From Aureococcus anophagefferens (Eukaryota; Sar; Pelagophyceae; Pelagomonadales; Pelagomonadaceae), in NCBI RefSeq assembly GCF_000186865.1, contig NW_008705611.1, positions 50,546 through 103,587 on the forward strand: a stretch of 53,042 nt of DNA, given 5' to 3'. Every line of letters begins with the position of its first letter. Positions within the stretch are counted from its first letter, which is position 1. Positions 30,101 through 36,728 of the stretch are shown here, one piece after another. Under the pieces are notes generated by a model. That model saw only the letters and a program-made list of their open reading frames with translations. It was not told where the DNA came from and searched no databases. Position numbers and translations under genes: made by a program.

Positions 30101-31009
30101 AAATTCTCGAGCTCGGTCACATCGAAGTCGATTCGGCTGATTTGGACGAATCGATATCGCTCTCATCGAGTTCTCGACGCACGGCAAAGGATCCCGCATC
30201 GAAACCGTCACACTCACGTTGAAGTCGGGTTGAAGATTTGATTTCCGCGCAGGCTCCACGTGTCCGAGTGCACGCGGCTCTCGGACCACGGCCTCGGCGG
30301 CCTGTCGACGCGGTGCCTCAAGCTGGCGAAGCTGTACTGCGCGGGCGTCGCGGGCATCACGGACGCGGGCGTCGGCTACCTGACGCGGGAGCCGTCGCTG
30401 GACCACGCGCGCGGCGACAAGCTGCGGGTCCTCGACCTGTCGCGGTGCTGCGCGGTGAGCGACGGGGCCGTCGACGCGCTCGCGCGGTCCTGCCCGACGC
30501 TCGAGGAGGTCAACGTGGGCTGCTGCCTGCTGCTGACGGACCGGGCGACGAAGACGCTCTGCGACCACTGCCCGTCGATCAAGAGCCTCGGCCTCGCGCG
30601 GTGCCGCCGCATGACGGACGCGTCCGCGTGCCTCGTCGCCGACGCGCTCTGGCTCGAGGCGCTGGACGTGTCCCACAACCCGCGGCTCACGGACGCGGCG
30701 ACGGAGGTGCTGGCCGTGGAACTGATGGGGCTCACGGCGCTCGACCTCTCGGGCTGCGTCGGCCTCACGGACGCGGCGCTCGCCGTGCTGCGCTACCACG
30801 CGACGAACCTCGTGAAGCTCAACGTCGTCGACTGCATCGGCTTCTCGCACCACGCCCTCGACCTGCTGCAGCACGCGAACCAGCACCTGGAGCTGCTGCG
30901 GACCGTGGACGACGTCGACGACGCCGCGAAGCCCCAGTGGGTCCCCAACTCGGAGGAGCCGCCCCCGGCGCCGCGGTCCGGCGCGCCGCCCCCGCCGCCC
31001 GCGGCGTAA
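21166..31009 (+). CDS. Giant EF-hand/IQ/CLU-like/LamG-like/LRR protein, five exons
   Basis: Exons 21166-22272, 22472-27688, 27889-29545, 29744-30065 and 30253-31009 total 9,060 nt, exactly 3,020 codons with stop. Features in order: possible N-myristoylation start MGVGSS; coiled coil near 280-420; a canonical EF-hand loop at about 552-563 (DYDGDGFLEQAE); an IQ-like segment near 740-760 (LLQNAYRGAKSRGKAEHL); a region like the central CLU domain at about 1350-1550 (VDYHGFRVLAVAKL, LNLAKHAVKG, SVDLRGFRMADQKTFGLLNL). Next is a LamG/concanavalin-like half domain at about 2025-2108 (FTMELWALVAPGG, GSWNHVCGSYDGTMMRLLVN), split by about 150 residues of coiled coil from its end (FWHGCLSHVAVYDGYLSPDD). 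Cys-containing leucine-rich repeats fill about 2525-2990. All four introns are introner-like. Probably a cytosolic scaffold responding to calcium; the function is unknown. Confidence 0.85.
22273..22471 (+). mobile_element. Introner-like element A (199-nt intron, sense)
   Basis: The intron joins TGT to GCC in phase 0, giving ARDC|AQELEKM. Its ends form an imperfect terminal inverted repeat: GTGTCGAATTCAA at 22271 and TTGAATTCGGCAC at 22457. Outside these, AGGCCCGGGA (5') and AGGCCCAGGA (3') are a near-duplicate that fits a target-site duplication; the 3' copy supplies the AG of the acceptor. The core has GCTCGGTCACATCGAAGTCG and GATTTTTGGACGAATCGATC, shared with copies B-D. No transposase is encoded, so it is non-autonomous. 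Confidence 0.85.
27689..27888 (+). mobile_element. Introner-like element B (200-nt intron, sense)
   Basis: The intron joins CAG to GTC in phase 0, giving LVAQ|VEVAPEV, inside the LamG-like domain. A perfect 16-bp repeat GCCCAGGTCGAGGTCG occurs at 27683-27698 and 27883-27898, exactly 200 bp apart, so both splice sites are copies of the same CAG|GTCGAG sequence. The core keeps TTTCGGCTGATTTTTGGACG and the 3' segment CTCACGTTGAAGCGACGTTG, related to copies A and D but more diverged. Confidence 0.85.
29546..29743 (-). mobile_element. Introner-like element C (198-nt intron, antisense insertion)
   Basis: The reverse complement of this intron carries GCTCGGTCACATCGACGTCG and GATTCGGCTGATTTTTCGAC, matching copies A and D. 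The element therefore lies in the opposite orientation to the gene. Joining TCGG to GCGTC restores an LRR (ISDSGVYAFATKC) and requires a GC donor and a CAG acceptor. The intron is a multiple of three and has no in-frame stop, so unspliced RNA would still be translatable. Flanking repeats are weak (GGCGCCCG versus GGCGTCTA). Confidence 0.8.
30066..30252 (+). mobile_element. Introner-like element D (187-nt intron, sense)
   Basis: The ends mirror each other: GCGCGGAAATC at 30064 and GATTTCCGCGC at 30240. Flanks GCTCCGCG and GCTCCACG match at 7 of 8 positions, a likely decayed target-site duplication. Joining GC to GCTCCAC keeps the frame through an LRR (ELRAALHVSECTRLSDHG) and needs a GC donor. 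The core GCTCGGTCACATCGAAGTCG is identical to copy A over 20 bases, and TTGAAGTCGGGTTGAAGATT near the 3' end is also shared with A. Confidence 0.85.
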
Positions 31010-31115
31010 GATTAGGAGTCGCGCTCGCTGCGCCAGAAGGTAAGCGGCGCTGCAACGAGGGCTGCACGACGAGATCAACGTCCGACTCGGCCCAGTGCTG
31101 ACGCAGAGGTGCACG

Positions 31116-32516
31116 ATGGTCCGAGCGTCGTCGCTGCCATCGATGACGCGCCTGCTACTCGCGCTGCTCGCTGCGACGCACTGCGCACAAAGCCTCAAAC
31201 CGCCCGCGCGCGCCGCCGCCGTCGCCGTCCAGAAGAAGCTCGGCCGCACTTGCCTGGAGGTCGGCCTCGCCGTCGCGTCCTGCGTGCCGGCGCTGCCGGC
31301 ATCAGCCGCGCCGGCGGCAGCAGCCGTCGCGCCGACAGCCGTCGCGCCCGCAGCACCCGCGCCGAGCCGGAGCTACCTGCTGTTCACGGGCTTCCCGTTC
31401 CCGCTGGGCCCGTTCACGGAGCGGCGGACCGTCGGCACCGAGCTCGTCAGGGGCAAGGTCTACGGCTTCGAGCAGGAGATCCGGCTGTCAGGCATCTCGG
31501 CGAACGTGCGGTCCACGGTCTTCCGCACGAAGGACAACCACCTCGTCGTCTACAACCCCGTCGCGCCGACGGAGGAGTTCATCAGCGAGTTGAAAGCGCT
31601 GAACAGCGAAGGCGTGTCGCACGTGCTGCTCGGCGCGACGACGTACGAGCACAAGGTCTTCGTCGGCCCCTTCGCCAGGGCGTTCCCGGACGCCAAGGTC
31701 TGGGCCGTGCCGGACCAGTGGTCCTACCCCGTCGACGTCTCCAGCAGGGTCCTGGGCGTCGACACGCGGAGCGGCGGCTTCCTCACGGACACGGCCGCGG
31801 GCTCGCCGGCCTACGACCGGGCCCCGGACCTCACGGCCGAGTTCGAGGTCAAGCTGCTGCGCCCGACGCAGCGCCTGGGCCTCGGCTACGCGGCGTCGGA
31901 GGCCGCGGTCTACCACAAGGGCACGAAGACGTTGGCGTTGACGGACGCGTTGGTCAACGTCGCGCCGACGCCGACGCCGGCCTACGACGCGGCGAACCTG
32001 CGGGGCATCGGCGTCGACGGCGCGCGATCGAACTCCCTCGGGTCGCTCGTGCTCAGGGGCACGGGCGCCGTGAACTGGCAGGGCGGCGGCCGGAAGACCG
32101 TCGACGCGTTCTTCGCGTCGGAGACGCGCGCGCCGGCGGACGAGCTCCAGCGGGGCTGGGAGCGGAACGTGCTCCTGTCGCTCTTCTTCGGCCCGTCGCC
32201 GGAGTCGCTCGTGGACCCGGAGCCGGCGTTCCGGCGCCTCGAAAACAAGTGGATCGTCGCGCCCGTGACCGATTCCCTCGTCTACCGGTCGCGGAAGGTG
32301 CAGCCCGAGTTGAAGCGGTGGGTCGCGGACGTCGGCAAGTGGGACGTCAAATACATCAGCCCGAGCCACTTCCGCGCCGCGCCGGGCACGTCCAAGGACT
32401 GGACGTCGGCCTTCTCCGCGACGCTCGGCGCGTCGACCGAGAAGCCCTACTGCGAGCGGGACGCGTTCCTCCTCGAGGGCATCTCCGCGGCGCTGACGCG
32501 CGCCGGCGTGATCTAA
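31116..32516 (+). CDS. Plastid-targeted DUF4336-family protein
   Basis: About 466 residues from the ATG at 31116; an alternative ATG at 31143 starts directly with the signal peptide MTRLLLALLAATHCAQSL. A Lys/Arg/Ala-rich transit segment and a second hydrophobic stretch (LEVGLAVASCVPALPASA) follow, which could direct it to the thylakoid lumen. The DUF4336-like core has STVFRTKDNHLVVYNPVAPT, VSHVLLGATTYEHKVFVGPF, AKVWAVPDQWSYPVDV and YHKGTKTLALTDALVNV. This is a metallo-beta-lactamase-like fold family of plastids and cyanobacteria without a known reaction. The C-terminus continues with a second conserved-looking domain (WIVAPVTDSLVYRSRKVQPE). The gene starts about 105 bp after the giant gene's stop on the same strand. 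Confidence 0.82.
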   Translation: MVRASSLPSMTRLLLALLAATHCAQSLKPPARAAAVAVQKKLGRTCLEVGLAVASCVPALPASAAPAAAAVAPTAVAPAAPAPSRSYLLFTGFPFPLGPFTERRTVGTELVRGKVYGFEQEIRLSGISANVRSTVFRTKDNHLVVYNPVAPTEEFISELKALNSEGVSHVLLGATTYEHKVFVGPFARAFPDAKVWAVPDQWSYPVDVSSRVLGVDTRSGGFLTDTAAGSPAYDRAPDLTAEFEVKLLRPTQRLGLGYAASEAAVYHKGTKTLALTDALVNVAPTPTPAYDAANLRGIGVDGARSNSLGSLVLRGTGAVNWQGGGRKTVDAFFASETRAPADELQRGWERNVLLSLFFGPSPESLVDPEPAFRRLENKWIVAPVTDSLVYRSRKVQPELKRWVADVGKWDVKYISPSHFRAAPGTSKDWTSAFSATLGASTEKPYCERDAFLLEGISAALTRAGVI

Positions 32517-32528
32517 GGCTGTTTCGGC

Positions 32529-32626
32529 CCTACTCGAGGGTCGTGGACTGGAGCCTTCGGCCTACTATTCGAGGGTCGTACGCGTGGACGAGTTTTAGGC
32601 CTACTCGAGGGTCGTGGACTGGAGCC
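32529..32626. repeat. Duplicated 3' end of the ankyrin gene
   Basis: A 27-bp sequence at 32600-32626, encoding the last codons and stop of the ankyrin gene (WLQSTTLE), is repeated perfectly at 32529-32555, beyond the stop. A shorter degenerate copy lies between them at about 32561-32578. The outer copies are 71 bp apart. The extra copies are non-coding unless the true stop differs. Confidence 0.9.
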
Positions 32627-33716
32627 AGGTGGGGATGCGCTTCTGGACGCCCCGGCGGCCCATCTTGCGCATGGCCTCGGACGCCATGTAGTCGCGGGCC
32701 GTCTCGTACTGCGCCTTGGCGGACACGGGCACGTAGGACTGGAACGTCTCGCTCGGCGTCGCGCCGATGGTCGCCTCGGGCGCGGGCACGCCGCCCGCCG
32801 CCGGCGGCGGCGCCGCGGCGGACGCGGGCACCGGGGCCTGGCCCGGCGGCGCGGGGATGCCGAGGAGCTGGCGCTGGAGCGCGCCCATCGGCGGCGGCCG
32901 CGGCGGCCCGCCGAGCGGCGCGGGCGGCGGCCGCGGCGCGGGGATCACGGGCGGCGGCGGCGCCCAGCCCGCGGCGTGCGGCCCCGGCGGCGGCGGCGCG
33001 AAGGCCGGCCGCGGCGGCGCCGCGTAGCCGTAGGCCGGGCCCTGGTAGCCGTGCATCATCCGCTGGCGCTTCGCGTCGCGCTCGCGCTCCTCCTTCCGGC
33101 GCAGCTGGTGGTTCTCGACGACGGCGGCGCAGGCGTCCTGGCCGGCCTGCCTCGCGAGCATGATGGGCGTCGCGCCGTCGCGCGTCGTCGCCGCCGCGTC
33201 CGCGCCGTAGAAGAGGAGCCACCGGACGACGGGCGGCCGCCCGCCGAGGCACGCGAGGTGGAGCGGCGTCGCGCCGCGCGCGTCCCCGGGGCCCACGGCG
33301 GCGCCCCGGCCGTGGAGCCACTTGACGGCCTCGAGCTGGCCCGCGAAGCACGCCGCGTGCATCGGCGCGCCGCCGGACCCGTCGGCGGCGTCGACGGCGA
33401 GGCCGCGGCCCGCGAGCCACTCGGCCACCTCCACGTGGCCGCCGAAGCAGGCCATGTGGAGCGGCGTGCCGCCGTTGGACGTCCGCACGTCGGGCAGGTG
33501 CAGGCCCCGGGCCGCGGCCTGGGCGGCCTTGAGGTCCCCGCGCTTGATGGCCTTGAGCAGGGCCTTCGTCGCGTCCGCGTCGGCGCCGTCGGGCGCGGGC
33601 GGCGCGTCCTTGGCCGTCGTCGCGCTTCCGGCGTCGCTCGCGGGCGTGTCCGCGGCCTTCGGCGCGGCGGCCGGGGCCGCGGCGGCCTCCCCGCTCGTCA
33701 CTTTGGCGCCCTCCAT
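32601..33716 (-). CDS. Ankyrin-repeat protein with a Pro-rich tail
   Basis: 371 residues from the ATG at 33716. An Ala-rich N-terminus leads to about four ankyrin repeats at roughly residues 50-190 (GTPLHMACFGGHVEVAEWLA, GAPMHAACFAGQLEAVKWLH, ATPLHLACLGGRPPVVRWLL, ATPIMLARQAGQDACAAVV). Then come a basic helix (LRRKEERERDAKRQRMMHGY), a long Pro/Ala/Gly-rich region, and a compact C-terminus (YVPVSAKAQYETARDYMASE). Pro-rich tails with basic helices are seen in RNA-associated scaffolds, but that role is only an inference. Its last eight codons are copied downstream of the stop. Confidence 0.85.
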   Translation of the reverse strand: MEGAKVTSGEAAAAPAAAPKAADTPASDAGSATTAKDAPPAPDGADADATKALLKAIKRGDLKAAQAAARGLHLPDVRTSNGGTPLHMACFGGHVEVAEWLAGRGLAVDAADGSGGAPMHAACFAGQLEAVKWLHGRGAAVGPGDARGATPLHLACLGGRPPVVRWLLFYGADAAATTRDGATPIMLARQAGQDACAAVVENHQLRRKEERERDAKRQRMMHGYQGPAYGYAAPPRPAFAPPPPGPHAAGWAPPPPVIPAPRPPPAPLGGPPRPPPMGALQRQLLGIPAPPGQAPVPASAAAPPPAAGGVPAPEATIGATPSETFQSYVPVSAKAQYETARDYMASEAMRKMGRRGVQKRIPTWLQSTTLE

Positions 33717-33889
33717 CGGCGTCGTTGCAGCGTGTGTGAGGGGGCGGAGGCCGACGGTGCAGCCTCGGGCAATTCGAGTGGCTCGCAAGTTTTGCACAAT
33801 AGCGTAGCCGTACGCCGTCCGCACAGCTCCAAAAAACGAGCCTCGAAGCAGTGCTAGCACCAGCGAAGCGCACCTCTCGAGGTCGTGCG

Positions 33890-34477
33890 ATGGAAAGCCA
33901 GCGATCGAGCGAGGCGCACCGCGGCGAGTTGGTCGGCTTTCCCACGGACGACCTCGAGCGCAAATTGGAGGCGGCGTTGGCGACGCTGCGGGCGGCCAAC
34001 GTGCCCATCGACGGGAAGCGCGTCGACCACGCGTGCTACCGCTCCGCCACGAAGGGCGAGTACTTCGCCGCGAAGCGCGCGGCCGAGGCCGGCGGCGCGA
34101 CGCTGCTCGTCGAGTCCATGATCGGCGGGCGGCCCATCGCGACCTACGCGCTCGCGCGGCCGATCTCGACGCACGCCATCGCGCTGCTCGAGCTGCCGGC
34201 GCCCAAGCCCGGGCGGCCCTACGCGACGGGGTGGGAGCACGCGGAGATCGCGCTCGGCGACGACCTCGAGGCCGTCGCGGCGTCCCTGCGCGACCACGCG
34301 AGCCTCGACGTCGACTTCCGCGCCTGGCGCAAGGCCGTGAACCGGGACGTGTCCGTGGGCTGCCCCGGCGGCTTCGCCGTGAAGCTCCACGCCGCGCCGC
34401 TCGACGAGGTCGTCGCCATGGAGCTGCGCGAGGGGCTCGTAGAGCCCGTCCCCGCGGACTACTGGGATGCGCACTAG
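33890..34477 (+). CDS. YecM-like (VOC-superfamily) protein
   Basis: 195 residues from the ATG at 33890. The order of motifs follows bacterial YecM: IDGKRVDHACYRSATKGEYF, LLVESMIGGRPIATYALARP, HAIALLELPAPKPGRPYATG, WEHAEIALGDDLEAVAASL and VAVKLH-like FAVKLHAAPLDEVVAME. YecM has a glyoxalase/isomerase (VOC) fold with conserved His/Glu that could bind metal; its reaction is unknown. No targeting peptide is seen, so it is probably cytosolic. A bacterial-type family in an algal nucleus suggests old transfer or organelle origin, but codon use is like the neighbours. The stop is only 3 bp from the convergent gene's stop. Confidence 0.8.
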   Translation: MESQRSSEAHRGELVGFPTDDLERKLEAALATLRAANVPIDGKRVDHACYRSATKGEYFAAKRAAEAGGATLLVESMIGGRPIATYALARPISTHAIALLELPAPKPGRPYATGWEHAEIALGDDLEAVAASLRDHASLDVDFRAWRKAVNRDVSVGCPGGFAVKLHAAPLDEVVAMELREGLVEPVPADYWDAH

Positions 34478-34480
34478 CAC

Positions 34481-34840
34481 CTAGCGCCGCTTCTTCCCGC
34501 GCCGCGCGTGCCTCCGGGCGACGCGGCTCAGCGACACGTTGACGGAGAGTAGGGCGAGGAACATGATGAGGCCGCCGAGGAGCGCGCGCTCCTCGGCGAT
34601 GAAGCCCTCGCGGAGCGGCGCGAGGCTGACGAGCCGCTGCCAGCTCAGGTTCTCGGCGAAGGAGAAGCCCTGGATGCGCTGCTTCATCTTCCGGTCGCGG
34701 AAGCGGGGCTCCCGCAGCTCCCGCTTCTCCTTGATCAACGCATCCTTCTGGTCGCGCGTCAGGTCCGGATGGTTTTCGATCTCGGCAACCAGCTCGCGGT
34801 CCTCGTCTTCCCGCGGCACGGGATGCAGCTGCAGCGGCAT
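34481..34840 (-). CDS. Small tail-anchored-type membrane protein of unknown function
   Basis: 119 residues from the ATG at 34840 (MPLQLHPVPREDEDRELVA). The frame is open to another ATG at 34984, but that would leave only about 40 bp to the divergent carrier gene, so the shorter form is preferred. A charged helix (DQKDALIKEKRELREPRF) and FSFAENLSWQRLVSLAPLRE precede one membrane helix (ALLGGLIMFLALLSVNVSL) and a strongly basic tail (RRHARRGKKRR). The layout suits a single-pass protein with a cytosolic or matrix N-terminus. The family is not recognised. Confidence 0.6.
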   Translation of the reverse strand: MPLQLHPVPREDEDRELVAEIENHPDLTRDQKDALIKEKRELREPRFRDRKMKQRIQGFSFAENLSWQRLVSLAPLREGFIAEERALLGGLIMFLALLSVNVSLSRVARRHARRGKKRR

Positions 34841-35024
34841 GGTCGAGGGCGGCGCGGCGCGGGCTGCCTGGACGAGGTGCAACGAGGGCAAGCAAAACTT
34901 CATGAAAATTGAGGCGGCGCCGCCACATGGCGCAGCCGTGCCTCGCGTCGCCCTAAGCAGTAGGTAGCACACCCACGCTCGCATCGGTCCCACCTCGTCG
35001 AAGCGCTCCGACGCGCGCGCCGCG

Positions 35025-35912
35025 ATGGCCGCGGAGAAGAAGCCGCCGTCTCTCGCGAAGATCGCCCTCGCCGGCGGCTGGGCCGGGTCGATGGAAATTT
35101 TGGTGACCTACCCGCTCGAGTTCGCGAAGACGCACCTGCAGCTGCAGCACGGCGCGGCGGGGACGAAGAGCGGCTTCGACCGGGGCGTCGTCCACTGCCT
35201 CGCGAGCACCGTCGAGCGCCACGGCGTCCGCGGCGTCTACGCCGGCTGCACGTCGTGGTTCGTCTTCGCGGGCCCCCGGAGCGCGGTGCGCTTCGCGGCC
35301 TTCGAGCGCCTGTCGCGGGAGGCGCCGCGGACGAGTGGGTGGGACTTCCTCTGCGGCCTCGGCGCGGGCGTCTGCGAGGCCGCGCTCTGCCAGACGCCGA
35401 ACCAGAGCATCCAGATCAAGCTCCAGCACGACGCGGCGCCGGCGGTCGCGGCGAAGCGCTACTCCCACCTGCCCTTCCTCCGGGCCTGCCGCGAGATCGC
35501 GCGGCAGCACGGGCCCCTCGCGTTCTACGACGGCGTCGTCCCCGCGATGGTCAAGGGCGCGCTCACGAACTCGATCCGCTTCGTCGGCTACCGCGGGCTC
35601 ACGCGCGGCCTCGGCCTCGGCGGCGACGGGCCGGCGCCGACGCCGGCGCAGTCCATGCTCTGCGGCGGCGTCGCGGGCGCCGTCTCCGCCGTCGCGTCCC
35701 AGCCCGTGGACACGGTCAAGGCGAACATGATGGGCCTCGACCGCGGGCGCTACGCGTCGTCCCTCGCGTGCGCGAGGGCCATCGTCGAGGCCGACGGCGC
35801 CGCCGCGCTCTTCAACGGCCTCCGCCCCCGCGTCGTCCGCGTCTTCTTCGAGGTCGGGCTCCAGTTCGCGCTCTTCGAGCAGTGCACGAAGATCGTCGAC
35901 GACCTGTGGTAA
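35025..35912 (+). CDS. Mitochondrial carrier, citrate/tricarboxylate (SLC25A1)-like
   Basis: 295 residues, the usual length for the family, with three repeated modules and six predicted helices. The start region LAGGWAGSMEILVTYPLEFAKTHL matches the tricarboxylate carrier, and the final module reads SQPVDTVKANMMGLDRGRY. Signatures of the PxDExxKR type are PLEFAK in repeat 1 and PVDTVK in repeat 3. Repeat 2 has the degenerate PNQSIQ, lacking both the acidic and the basic residue. Such carriers exchange citrate or isocitrate for malate across the inner mitochondrial membrane. Specificity is inferred from overall resemblance. The gene diverges from the small membrane protein. Confidence 0.85.
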   Translation: MAAEKKPPSLAKIALAGGWAGSMEILVTYPLEFAKTHLQLQHGAAGTKSGFDRGVVHCLASTVERHGVRGVYAGCTSWFVFAGPRSAVRFAAFERLSREAPRTSGWDFLCGLGAGVCEAALCQTPNQSIQIKLQHDAAPAVAAKRYSHLPFLRACREIARQHGPLAFYDGVVPAMVKGALTNSIRFVGYRGLTRGLGLGGDGPAPTPAQSMLCGGVAGAVSAVASQPVDTVKANMMGLDRGRYASSLACARAIVEADGAAALFNGLRPRVVRVFFEVGLQFALFEQCTKIVDDLW

Positions 35913-36728
35913 ACTTTTACGCGCTCCTAGCGCCGCGGTCGCCGGCTTCCGATTCGCCGGCGCGCGCTACGAGAGGATCGACGCGCCGCGAGGCGGAGCA
36001 CGCAGGCGCGCCTGCCGGCCCTCATTATCTCCTCATTGACCTTTGATTGCACCTGATCGACGGAGGTGATCAGTAGCTCAAGGCGCGCGCATCGTCTCCT
36101 CTGAGATGACGCGAGCTTCCGGATCTCGCACGGCTCCCCCAGCGACCGCCGCGTCCACAGCTACGAGCGAAGCCTCGTACGCAGTCGCCGCGGTCGTCCC
36201 TCCGCGCTCTCACCGCGAGAGCGCTCCCCGTTTCCATGGACATACTCCCAGCCGTGCTCCTCGAGCTCAACCCGCCGCCGCCGCGCTTCTCTACCGAGGC
36301 CGGCGGCGGCGTCCTTGGACATGCCTTGGACATATTCCCCATTTCCCTGGACATACTCCCCAGGTCCGCGCCAAGATTCCGCTCGGGCAAGCAAACCCGA
36401 GTAGGTCGACGTAAGACAATTACGCAGAGAGTCGGGGGAGCCGCGCGCGGTCGCGGCGCGCGATGCGCCGCGATGGCGGAATACGCGAACCTCGATCGAT
36501 CGTCGTGGACCCGCCCCCGTTCCGCGTGAAGCCCAACCAATTCGATGAAACACTCGATGGCGACTATCACGATTGCATAGACCTTTGGACGGCGGGTCCA
36601 CCGCCTCGACCGCCACTCGCCTGCGCCACCACTCCCCGATCCCCCGAACCCCGAGCATCGTAACAAATCCCTAAAACACAATTAGTCGCAGATTGGGACA
36701 TGGAAAGCTGCCAAGCATCGCTCGGAGG
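35913..36728. other. Gene-free interval of about 800 bp
   Basis: No frame here has recognisable motifs; the open frames found on both strands are Arg-, Pro- or Ser-rich noise. The interval lies between two convergent stops (35912 plus, 36729 minus), so it should hold two 3' untranslated regions. It contains the GGACATACTCCC-type repeats described separately and is less G+C rich near 36040-36070 and 36660-36690. No RNA gene was recognised. Confidence 0.4.
36226..36364. repeat. Dispersed GGACATACTCCC-type repeats
   Basis: Units of the form (C)CCCnTTTCCnTGGACATACTCCC occur at 36226-36250 and 36336-36361. An intermediate unit with GGACATATTCCCC lies at 36328-36340 and a shortened GGACATGCC at 36317. 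They look like decayed tandem duplications; the function is unknown. Confidence 0.6.
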
